Assembly (NCBI GenBank): GCA_001873585.1
Contig: MNZL01000101.1
Span: forward strand, 1-7,346
DNA from: Rhodobacterales bacterium CG2_30_65_12
GTDB taxonomy: Bacteria; Pseudomonadota; Alphaproteobacteria; Rhodobacterales; Rhodobacteraceae
Length of the DNA stretch: 7,346 bases
Direction: 5' to 3'
The number at the start of each line of letters is the position of its first letter. Position 1 is the first letter of the stretch. Shown in pieces: positions 1 to 6,258 of the stretch. The notes beneath the pieces were generated by a model. It was not told the origin of the DNA and did no database searches. It saw only the letters and a list, made by a program, of their open reading frames with translations. Both the position numbers and the translations under genes were made by a program.

Positions 1-962
1 CCCGACGTGCGCGCGCGGGCGGGAGTGAGCCGAAGGCAATCGGCCGGGCCAAGACTGGCGGGATCGTCGCGCGCGACCGAGAACGCAATGCCGGCACCGG
101 CCAAGGCTGCGGCAAATCCGATCAGCGCGGGATCATCGAGGGGCGCATCCGGCGGCGGGTCGAGCCGGAGCCCGACCAGGCGCTCGACTCCACGGGCATG
201 CCGCACCCCGAGTTCGCCAGGCGCGAGTGGCACTAAATGCCCGAGCGCGGTGCGCTTTTCCACCTCTGCCGCCAAGGCCCCGGCCATCGTCGCCACCGCG
301 TCTGCCGGGCCAGTGAGGTCGACGAACAGCATCGCATGGGTCTGCCTCGGGTCTCCCGCCGCCTCGGCGAGGTAGACCAGCGCCGCCGCCACGGAAGCGT
401 CCGCGTCTGGGCCGATCCGCGCGAGATGCCCGCCCCGCGCGGCAAACACCCGCGCCGGGTGGCTCTCGATCCAGGCCGGGCCGCTCTCCTGCGGCACCAG
501 ACAGGCGCAGCGCAGGCCCGCCGGGCTCAGCCCCGACAGCGCCAAGGCCCCGCGCGGATCGGGGCCGGCGATCACCTGCGGCGGGGGCTGCCCCACAAGC
601 CCGGCAACGAACGCGGCACGCGCGTCGGACAAGGCGCGGGCCTGAAAATAGCGCGGCAAGGTCAATGCCGTGTCATGCCAAAGCGCCGGTTCCGGCCCGT
701 TTTTGAACCCGCGGGCATCGACGCTGGCCCCGGCGGCGCGGGCCAGCCCGATCGGCACACCACGGCTGGCGAAGGCGGCGATGGCCGCTTCGCGCACGGT
801 GGCGTCATCCGGGCCTGGACTGCGGTCGAGAAGCATCACCACCAGGGTGGCGGGCACCAGGCCCTGCGCCGAAAGCCAGCCCGGGCGCGCCACGGCCATT
901 GCCGCCGCGCCACCTGCAGCGGCCTGGATCAGGCTGCGTCGTTTCAGTTGTGCGCGGTGCAC
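1..962 (-). CDS. Partial Tat-exported protein of unknown function (3' end beyond left edge)
   Basis: The minus strand stays open without a stop from the start to the window edge, giving 320 codons, and the C-terminus is missing. I chose the GTG at 962 because AAGGGAG lies about eight bases upstream and it gives a short, normal signal-peptide n-region. An in-frame ATG at 1010 would add 16 residues but has no well-placed ribosome binding site. Residues 7-13 read KRRSLIQ, a twin-arginine motif, followed by an Ala-rich hydrophobic stretch to about residue 25-32, so export of a folded protein to the periplasm is likely. I do not recognise the family. Residues about 40-75 (LLDRSPGPDD near residue 46) and about 262-298 (RLDPPPDAPLDD near 268) look like an internal repeat: a beta strand ending in Asp, a Pro/Asp-rich loop, a helix, then a second strand ending in AR. 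The first copy recalls NodB motif 1, but the second Asp of that motif is Arg here. It is divergent from the polysaccharide synthase/deacetylase gene, so a role in the same envelope process is possible but unproven. Confidence 0.8.
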   Translation of the reverse strand, partial: MHRAQLKRRSLIQAAAGGAAAMAVARPGWLSAQGLVPATLVVMLLDRSPGPDDATVREAAIAAFASRGVPIGLARAAGASVDARGFKNGPEPALWHDTALTLPRYFQARALSDARAAFVAGLVGQPPPQVIAGPDPRGALALSGLSPAGLRCACLVPQESGPAWIESHPARVFAARGGHLARIGPDADASVAAALVYLAEAAGDPRQTHAMLFVDLTGPADAVATMAGALAAEVEKRTALGHLVPLAPGELGVRHARGVERLVGLRLDPPPDAPLDDPALIGFAAALAGAGIAFSVARDDPASLGPADCLRLTPARARTS

Positions 963-1073
963 CGGGCGCTCTCCCTTGCGGCCAAGCCCTTTTGATAACA
1001 TATTATTCATGTATCATGGTGGGAAGACCTTTCACTCGGGAGCCGAGCGATCGCGGCAACAAAGGGGAACAAG
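963..1073. promoter_or_regulatory. Divergent promoter region with an imperfect inverted repeat
   Basis: This gap separates two divergent genes and holds the most AT-rich stretch nearby (about 990-1016) in otherwise GC-rich DNA. For the plus-strand gene, TTGCGG at 976-981 and CATATT at 999-1004 are 17 bases apart and are a weak candidate -35/-10 pair; TATTAT at 1001-1006 is an alternative -10. Overlapping them is an imperfect inverted repeat: TGATAACAT (993-1001), a 7-base spacer, then ATGTATCA (1009-1016), whose complement TGATACAT differs by a single extra A in the left arm. Its position over the likely -10 suggests an operator that could control both genes. The promoter elements are inferred by eye. 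The repeat itself is plain in the sequence. Confidence 0.45.
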
Positions 1074-4000
1074 GTGCTGCTCAAAGGCAGGCCGCCACCG
1101 GGGCCCACGCCGGAACCTGCGGCCAAGGCCAACAGAGGGCGAGACGCCAGTCATCAAGCGCAGGTTTTCCAGGACCCGCGCCATCGGCGGCGGCGCATCG
1201 TCATCGCCATTGCCGTGGCCGTCGGCTGCGCGTTGGTAGCGTGGTTTGTGCTGTTTGCCTTCAATCTTTACCTTGTCGAAAAGCTGCCGGGCACGGCGCT
1301 GATCGGGAAAGGTGAGTCGCAAATTACCGCGATGTCGGCCGCGCCACCGGAAGGGGGGCTGCGCGGCGGGCTGTTGCCCAGCGTTTGCGTTTCCAGCCCC
1401 TATCCGCAGCTGGCGCCCAGCGATGACGCTGCCGATCTCATCCGCCTGCCGACTGACGAGGTTTGGGCCTACCTGCCCTACCTGCCAGAAAATAGCTACG
1501 CCTCGCTCGCCGCCGGGATCCGGCACATCGACACACTTCTGGTAGAATGGTTCCGCATATCTGCGCCCGAGGGCCGGCTGACGATGCTCAACCGCACGAG
1601 CGAGGCGCAAACCCGTGTTGCCGGGCTGATTGCCGCCGCGCGCGGGGGTATGCGGATTGCGCCGGTCGCCACCGTCGGGCCCGGAGCGCTCGACACCGGC
1701 GCCACCGGCCCGACCCAACGCGCCACGCTCGCGCGCGAAATCGTCGCCGCCGCCGGGCGTGACGGTGCGTCGGGCTTTTGCCTGATGCCGGCGGGGATCG
1801 CGCCGGACGAAGCCCCGGCGCTGGCCGACCTGCTGGCCCGGCTCGATGCCGGCCTGAACGCCCAGGGCCTGACCAGCTGCCTGATTGCCGGCTCCGGCTC
1901 TGGCCTGATCGGCGATCCGGCGTTTGGCAATCTCGTCGACCGGGTGGTGTTCAAGGCGTTCGCTGAGCCCTGGCTTGGCGAGCCGCCGGGGCCGCTGGCA
2001 CCCGCCGCCCGGTTCGGCACCGAACTTGAGGCAGCGCTTGACGCGGTTGGGCGGGAGCGGCTGGTGGTGATGCTGGGCAGCTTCGCAACCGACTGGTCGC
2101 GCAATACCGCGGCGCCCGAGACGATCCCGGTCGCCGAGGCGATGGCACGCGTTGGTCGGGGCGCCGGCTCGCTCGACTTTCCCGAGGCGGTGGGCAACCT
2201 GCGGCTGCGCTACGCGGATCGCGCCGGGTATGACCACGAGGTCTGGATGCTCGACGCGGCAAGCCTCTACAACCAGATGCTCGTGCTCACCGGTTTCGAT
2301 TTGCGCCGGGTCGGGCTGTGGAGCCTTGGCTTCGAAGACCCCTCGGCCTGGCCATTGTTCGCCGCGCGCAACATCACCCCCGAGCTCGCCGCGCTCTACA
2401 TCGGCCGGATCGATTTGTCGGATTTCGTCAGCTACGAGGGCAAGGGGGCGTTCCACAAACTCGTCAAGCCGGCCGAGGCGGGGCGGCGCTTTGGCGAGGT
2501 GTCGCCGGAGATGGTGGCGCTTACCTTCGACGACGGGCCAAGCCCGGACTATACCGCCGAGATGCTCGACGTGCTGCGCGACCGCGATGCCAAGGCCACC
2601 TTTTTCGTGGTTGGTTCCAAAGTGCTGGCCGCGCCCGATCTGGTGCGGCGGATGCATGACGAGGGCCACGAGATCGGGTCCCATACCTTCCTGCACCCCG
2701 CGCTCGAAACGGTGCCTGATCTGCGCACAACCTTGGAACTGAACGCGGTGCAGCGCCTGCTCGGGGTGGTAACGGGCCACGGCACGATGCTGTTCCGCGA
2801 TCCCTATGGCCGTGGTGAAGGGCCGATCACCGGGCGCGCTGCCGCGCCGATGAAGCTGATCGAAGACGGCGGCTATGTGATCGTCGGCAGCGATGTGGTG
2901 CCGCCCGACTGGCTCAGCACCGGCGCCGAGGGGATCGTCGATTACGCGATGACCTGGCTCGCCACCGAGGGCGGCAACGTGATCGTGCTGCATGATGGCG
3001 GTGGCGACCGCTCGGCCACCGTCGCCGCGCTCGGGCCGCTGATCGACCGGCTGCGCGCCGATGGCTACCGGATCGTGTCGCTGTCCGAGATGCTGGGCGT
3101 ATCGCCCGAGGCGGTGATGCCGGCGGCGGTTGGTCCGGCTCATCTGCTCGATCTCGCCTCGTTCGGCGTGATCGGGGTGATGGGCAGGGGGCTTGTCGCA
3201 TTGTTCTGGGTGATCGTGCTGGCGGGTGTGCTGCGCGCGCTGGTTGTGCTTTTGCTGGCGCATCTGCGCCGCCCGCACCCCGCCCAGCCGCCGCAAAGGG
3301 CCCCCGCGCCGCCCGTTACCGTGCTGATACCGGCCTTCAACGAGGAGGCGACGATCCTGCGCTGCGTTGCGTCCGTCTTCGCCTCCGACTACCCCGATCT
3401 GAGGGTGATCGTGGTTGATGACGGCTCGACCGATCACACCTTCTCCACGATTGCCAGCGTTGCCGCGCAGGAGCCGCGTCTGCGGCTGGTTCACGAGGCC
3501 AACGCCGGCAAATGGGCGGCGCTTGACCTCGCGTATTCCTCGCTGGAAACCGAGATCGTCGTGGCGATAGACGCCGACAGCATGGTCGCGCCGGAGGCGA
3601 TCAGCGCGATGGTGCGCCACTTCGCCGATCCAAAGGTGGGCGCCGTTGCGGGCAAGGTGCAGGTGGGCAACCGGGTGGGCCTTCTGACCCGCCTGCAGGC
3701 GCTCGAATACCTTACCGCACAAAACATCGACCGGCGCGCCGCCGAGGTGATGAACGCGATGCTGGTGGTGCCGGGGGCAATCGGCGCCTGGCGGGCCGAG
3801 GCGGTGCGCGCGGCGGGGCTCTACTCGCCGCAGACCGTGACCGAAGACGCCGATCTCACCGTCTCGGTGATCCGGGCCGGCTACCGGGTGGTCTACGAAG
3901 AGGCGGCTTTGGCTGTGACCGAGGCTCCCGAGACGGTCGGCGCGTTGATGCGCCAGCGGCTGCGCTGGAGCTTCGGGATGTTGCAGACAGCGGTAAAGCA

Positions 4001-4475
4001 CATTGGCGGCGCGATGCGTCAGCGCAAGGCGGTGGGGCTGGTGATGCTGCCCGATCTGTTGCTGGTGGGTTTTGGTCTGGCGGCGCTTGCGCCATTGGCT
4101 GATCTGATCCTCGTCTCAACTCTCCTTGACCTGCTGGTTGACGTGGTGCTGGGCCGGCCGCAGGCGGCGGCGGGCGATGCGCGGGTCTGGATGATCCTCG
4201 GCTACGCCGCCCTGCCGCTGCTCGACGTGGCGATCATCCTCGCCGCCCTGCGCTTTGATCGCAGCGAAAGCATCTGGCTCGTGCTGCTGATCCCGTTGCA
4301 GCGGTTCTTCTACCGCCAATTGCTCTATATCACCGCCTGGCGGGCGATGATCCGCGCGGTGATCGGCAAACTTGCGCACTGGGGCAAGCTGGCGCGCACC
4401 GGCAGCGCGCAACTGCCGGGGCAGGGGGGCAGCGCGCCGACCCCGGAGGCCGACCGGCGCCAGCCCGCCGAATAG
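1074..4475 (+). CDS. Trimodular membrane protein: degenerate GH18-like domain, NodB polysaccharide deacetylase and family 2 glycosyltransferase
   Basis: The GTG start is chosen because AAGGGG (1062-1067) lies six bases upstream. A basic cluster at residues 36-41 precedes membrane segment 42-66. Residues about 95-455 resemble the GH18-like module seen in this fusion type (GLWSLGFEDPSAW at 414-426), but the acidic catalytic motif is absent. Residues about 475-680 are a NodB deacetylase with TFDDGPS (484-490), HTFLH (537-541), RDPYG (575-579), DW (612-613) and LHDGG (639-643), so the metal and catalytic residues look intact. A membrane segment follows at about 700-730. Residues about 746-980 are a processive GT2 domain with VDDGSTD (781-787), DAD (833-835), TED (923-925) and QRLRW (961-965). 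Several membrane segments (about 986-1027, 1038-1061, 1066-1098) close the protein. The predicted topology puts the deacetylase outside and the transferase inside. By analogy with NodC/NodB and PgaC/PgaB it probably makes and partly de-N-acetylates a GlcNAc-type polymer. The substrate is inferred. It appears to be a single-gene transcript. Confidence 0.9.
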   Translation: MLLKGRPPPGPTPEPAAKANRGRDASHQAQVFQDPRHRRRRIVIAIAVAVGCALVAWFVLFAFNLYLVEKLPGTALIGKGESQITAMSAAPPEGGLRGGLLPSVCVSSPYPQLAPSDDAADLIRLPTDEVWAYLPYLPENSYASLAAGIRHIDTLLVEWFRISAPEGRLTMLNRTSEAQTRVAGLIAAARGGMRIAPVATVGPGALDTGATGPTQRATLAREIVAAAGRDGASGFCLMPAGIAPDEAPALADLLARLDAGLNAQGLTSCLIAGSGSGLIGDPAFGNLVDRVVFKAFAEPWLGEPPGPLAPAARFGTELEAALDAVGRERLVVMLGSFATDWSRNTAAPETIPVAEAMARVGRGAGSLDFPEAVGNLRLRYADRAGYDHEVWMLDAASLYNQMLVLTGFDLRRVGLWSLGFEDPSAWPLFAARNITPELAALYIGRIDLSDFVSYEGKGAFHKLVKPAEAGRRFGEVSPEMVALTFDDGPSPDYTAEMLDVLRDRDAKATFFVVGSKVLAAPDLVRRMHDEGHEIGSHTFLHPALETVPDLRTTLELNAVQRLLGVVTGHGTMLFRDPYGRGEGPITGRAAAPMKLIEDGGYVIVGSDVVPPDWLSTGAEGIVDYAMTWLATEGGNVIVLHDGGGDRSATVAALGPLIDRLRADGYRIVSLSEMLGVSPEAVMPAAVGPAHLLDLASFGVIGVMGRGLVALFWVIVLAGVLRALVVLLLAHLRRPHPAQPPQRAPAPPVTVLIPAFNEEATILRCVASVFASDYPDLRVIVVDDGSTDHTFSTIASVAAQEPRLRLVHEANAGKWAALDLAYSSLETEIVVAIDADSMVAPEAISAMVRHFADPKVGAVAGKVQVGNRVGLLTRLQALEYLTAQNIDRRAAEVMNAMLVVPGAIGAWRAEAVRAAGLYSPQTVTEDADLTVSVIRAGYRVVYEEAALAVTEAPETVGALMRQRLRWSFGMLQTAVKHIGGAMRQRKAVGLVMLPDLLLVGFGLAALAPLADLILVSTLLDLLVDVVLGRPQAAAGDARVWMILGYAALPLLDVAIILAALRFDRSESIWLVLLIPLQRFFYRQLLYITAWRAMIRAVIGKLAHWGKLARTGSAQLPGQGGSAPTPEADRRQPAE

Positions 4476-4485
4476 GCGACAGGCT

Positions 4486-4522
4486 GCAAGAAAACGCCGG
4501 GGCGCTCGTTGCGGCCCCGGCG
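4486..4522 (-). terminator. Intrinsic terminator of the minus-strand secreted-protein gene
   Basis: A perfect 9-bp GC-rich stem (CGCCGGGGC at 4495-4503 with GCCCCGGCG at 4514-4522) encloses a 10-base loop. Read on the minus strand it is followed by TTTTCTTG, a U-rich tail, about 30 bases after the stop at 4553. On the plus strand no U-run follows, so it is at best a weak stop for the upstream plus-strand gene ending at 4475. The two genes converge here over only 77 bases. Confidence 0.7.
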
Positions 4523-4552
4523 AGCTGGAATTGGTGCGGCGGTGCGCCGGGC

Positions 4553-5122
4553 TCAGCTCCGGCAGGTGCTTTCCATCACCTCGCCGGGGGCGACCGGGTA
4601 GCCGGGGCCCGGGTTCATCACGATGGTGTGGAACCGGGTGATGGAATTTGCGCAGGCGGTGGCACTGCGGGCACTGGCCTTGCCGCCGCCGATGTAGAGA
4701 TCGAGCCAGGGCCGGCCATCCCTGCCACGGGCGCAGCCGGTGAGCTGCGGTTGTGGGCCGTCGCCGCAGACGTCTTCGACGATGGCGTATTTCCGCAGCG
4801 CCTCGATGTAGAACCTTGTGCCGGCCGGAAACTCCAGAGTTTGCCGCCCGCCTTCGAGGCTGTGGCCCACTGCGATGGTGATCGGGTCTTGATAGGTGCC
4901 CTTGCCACCGGCGCGGCGGTGCACCACCGGCTTGGAAATCGCTGTCGAACCCGGCGGGGTGTTGTCCCAGTAGCTGTAGCCGGTAACGTAGGCGGTGAAG
5001 CGCTGTTCGTTCTTCGACGAAACCACGGTATCGGCCCCGGCCGTGCCCGTGATGCCGATGATCGCCATACTGGAAATGAGCGCACCGAGAGCGCCCGCGC
5101 GCGCGCGTTTCAAAATCTGCAT
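4553..5122 (-). CDS. Small secreted four-cysteine protein, tandem paralogue A (possible double-psi beta-barrel fold)
   Basis: The ATG at 5122 is preceded by AAGGAGG with a 7-base spacer, and the 189-residue product opens with a Sec signal peptide (basic n-region LKRARAG, hydrophobic core, cleavage near TAGA-DT at about residue 31). An in-frame GTG at 5293 would add 57 residues, but these are low-complexity and would bury the signal peptide. The mature part carries YWDNTPPGS, a GG.GTYQDPITIAVG stretch, FPAGTRFYIEAL, KYAIVEDVC and WLDLYIGG. Four cysteines (in VEDVC, TGC, TAC and STC) are shared with the neighbouring paralogue and probably form two disulfides. The order of a strand with GT, then VED, then LDLY recalls the Asp positions of 3D and other double-psi beta-barrel domains, seen in cell-wall-active proteins. 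That is a fold-level guess, not a family assignment. The first two cysteines are separated by a loop about eight residues longer than in paralogue B. Its own leader of 167 bases and its terminator allow independent expression. Confidence 0.88.
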   Translation of the reverse strand: MQILKRARAGALGALISSMAIIGITGTAGADTVVSSKNEQRFTAYVTGYSYWDNTPPGSTAISKPVVHRRAGGKGTYQDPITIAVGHSLEGGRQTLEFPAGTRFYIEALRKYAIVEDVCGDGPQPQLTGCARGRDGRPWLDLYIGGGKASARSATACANSITRFHTIVMNPGPGYPVAPGEVMESTCRS

Positions 5123-5289
5123 GAACCTGCCTCCTTGGCGTTGGTGCAACGATAACCCGGTCCGCGCGCTCCCGAAGTCGGGAGCGGCGGTAATGGGCGG
5201 ATTACTTAACGGCAAAATATCAACCCGTCTTCTTCCGTTTTCCTCCGGGTGCTGTTTCGGCGATCTCCCGCCGAACCGGCCCGCGCCGC
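5123..5289 (-). promoter_or_regulatory. Leader/intergenic region between the two paralogues, with hairpins
   Basis: This 167-base gap precedes paralogue A on the minus strand. It includes a 20-bp perfect dyad at 5167-5186 (arms CGCTCCCGA and TCGGGAGCG, 2-base centre), a smaller CGTTG/CAACG hairpin at 5139-5151, and the ribosome binding site AAGGAGG next to the start codon. An AT-rich stretch at about 5205-5240 could hold a promoter, but I see no convincing -35/-10 pair. A further hairpin lies just after the stop of paralogue B and is listed separately. Confidence 0.4.
5256..5275 (-). other. Hairpin just downstream of paralogue B
   Basis: A perfect 7-bp stem (TTCGGCG at 5256-5262 with CGCCGAA at 5269-5275) and a 6-base loop lie 15 bases after the stop of paralogue B. 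No U-run follows on the minus strand, so it is not a standard intrinsic terminator. It may slow or process the transcript and weaken read-through into paralogue A. Confidence 0.4.
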
Positions 5290-5826
5290 TCACATCACAC
5301 TGCAGGTTTCGGCCACCTCACCGGGGGTGACGGTGTAGCCCGCCACAGGGTTGACCACGATCGCCTGCACGGCGGTGATCTTCATCGCGCAGGCGTTGGC
5401 GGTGCGCGCCGAGGTGTTTTGCCCGCCGATGTAGAGGTCGAGATGTGGCCGGCCCGAGCGGCCGGTGCCGCAGGCGCCGCAGAGGTCTTCGACGACCGCG
5501 TATTTTTCGAGGCCTTCGAGGTAGATCCGCGTGCCCGGCGCGTAATGCCAGCCGGCATGGCCCCGGCCCACGGCGATGGTGATCGGGTCTTGCCATGTGC
5601 CGACGCCGCCAGCCGCATCGTGGATGACCGGGCGGGCGATGGCAGCCGAGCCTGGCGGGGTGTTGTCCCAGAAGGTGTAGCCGGTGATCCAGGCATCGAG
5701 CCGCTGCTCGCCCTTGTTTGAAATCGTCGTATCTGCCAGGGCCGCTTGCGGCAGGGTGGTCGCGCCGAGCGCGAGCAGCAACGAAACGGCCAGGGCGCGC
5801 GGCGCCCCGGGGATGAGATTGGGCAT
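5290..5826 (-). CDS. Small secreted four-cysteine protein, tandem paralogue B
   Basis: The ATG at 5826 is preceded by GGAGG with a 5-base spacer. The 178-residue product starts with a Sec signal peptide (hydrophobic core AVSLLLALGATTL, cleavage near AALA-DT, about residue 31). The mature part aligns with paralogue A almost end to end: EQR, TGY, WDNTPPGS, QDPITIAVG, PGTRIYLEGL, KYAVVEDLC, LDLYIGG, then a C-terminal GY.V.PGEV and a last cysteine. By eye about 90 of 150 aligned positions are identical, so this is a tandem duplication followed by divergence. Main differences are a shorter loop between the first two cysteines (CGAC) and about four residues fewer before PGTR. Function is unknown. 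The conserved Asp, His and Cys pattern and secretion suggest a structured extracytoplasmic protein, perhaps a wall- or polysaccharide-binding beta-barrel. It is upstream of paralogue A and could be co-transcribed with it. Confidence 0.9.
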   Translation of the reverse strand: MPNLIPGAPRALAVSLLLALGATTLPQAALADTTISNKGEQRLDAWITGYTFWDNTPPGSAAIARPVIHDAAGGVGTWQDPITIAVGRGHAGWHYAPGTRIYLEGLEKYAVVEDLCGACGTGRSGRPHLDLYIGGQNTSARTANACAMKITAVQAIVVNPVAGYTVTPGEVAETCSVM

Positions 5827-6165
5827 GTCTGCCTCCGTTCTGGTGTTCGGGGCGGGTGTGCCCCGGCTGGCCGGGTGCCCCGCTTTCGGGGTTGCCTATC
5901 GAGATCGGGCGAGGAGTCCACCGCGTGGGGCGCGCCGGGGCGGTTTTGGGCCGATTGCCGCCGAAATTCGGTTGACCTTGGCGCGCGTAACCTTTTGAGA
6001 CACGGTGACGTCGCGCTTGAAGTGCCCGGCGATCCGTGGCCGAGTGATGCGCGCACCGGCGCGACGCTCGGCGATTCTCCCCACAAATCCCGAGAACACG
6101 TCTTGCGCCTGATTGTTATGCCGCATAGCCATTCCGCCAGTTGCTCGGTTCATTCTGTTGCGCAG

Positions 6166-6198
6166 GCCCGCCGGGGAGTGAAGCCCCGCATGGCGGGC
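6166..6198 (+). other. Bulged hairpin in the leader of the TRAP binding-protein gene
   Basis: GCCCGCC (6166-6172) pairs with GGCGGGC (6192-6198), and inside it GGGG (6173-6176) pairs with CCCC (6184-6187), leaving a 4-base bulge and a 7-base loop. It lies about 60 bases upstream of the start codon. It may be a leader RNA structure. No U-run follows, so it is not an obvious terminator. Confidence 0.4.
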
Positions 6199-6200
6199 AG

Positions 6201-6228
6201 GGTGTTGGATGACCGGTTGGGGAACACC
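6201..6228. promoter_or_regulatory. Candidate operator: nested dyad upstream of the TRAP binding-protein gene
   Basis: GGTGTT (6201-6206) and AACACC (6223-6228) form an inverted repeat, and the palindrome ACCGGT (6212-6217) shares exactly the same centre. Nested symmetry of this kind is typical of a dimeric regulator's site. It ends 16 bases before the ribosome binding site, where a repressor could block transcription. No regulator family can be named from it. Confidence 0.35.
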
Positions 6229-6258
6229 AATTCGCGGGGTCAACAGGGAGGATAATCA

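Larger units (their letters stand above)
5827..6258. promoter_or_regulatory. Divergent intergenic region, no supported gene
   Basis: These 432 bases separate paralogue B from the TRAP binding-protein gene, so promoters for both should lie here. I find no convincing -35/-10 pair. Open frames in it give Arg/Gly/Pro-rich translations with no family resemblance or ribosome binding site, so I call none. Structured elements are a CCCCG/CGGGG hairpin at 5878-5891 near paralogue B, and on the right a bulged hairpin at 6166-6198 and a 28-bp dyad at 6201-6228. The ribosome binding site AGGGAGG at 6245-6251, seven bases before the ATG at 6259, serves the TRAP gene. Confidence 0.5.

Noticed and set aside
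237..995. A 252-codon open frame on the plus strand near the left edge
   Set aside because: The translation is Arg/His/Gly-rich without recognisable motifs, and the opposite strand carries a continuous frame with a Tat signal peptide and sensible composition.
963..1010. An ATG start at 1010 (or 1001) for the left-edge Tat protein
   Set aside because: Neither has a suitably spaced ribosome binding site. The GTG at 962 has AAGGGAG and a compact Tat n-region. The longer start is not excluded.
1032..4001. A 989-codon open frame on the minus strand opposite the synthase/deacetylase gene
   Set aside because: Its translation is rich in Arg, His, Gly and Gln with no domain, and it lies antisense to a gene with clear NodB and GT2 motifs. 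It is a by-product of high GC content.
4486..4522. The same hairpin as a terminator for the plus-strand synthase gene
   Set aside because: No U-run follows it on the plus strand, so it fits the minus-strand gene much better. Some bidirectional effect cannot be excluded.
5123..5293. A GTG start at 5293 for paralogue A, overlapping the stop of paralogue B as GTGA
   Set aside because: The 57 added residues are low-complexity and would place the signal peptide inside the protein, while the ATG at 5122 has a near-perfect ribosome binding site and gives a normal signal peptide.
5896..6243. A 115-codon minus-strand frame in the divergent intergenic region, and overlapping plus-strand frames
   Set aside because: Translations are rich in Arg, Pro and Gly, lack motifs and have no good ribosome binding site. 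The region is better read as regulatory.
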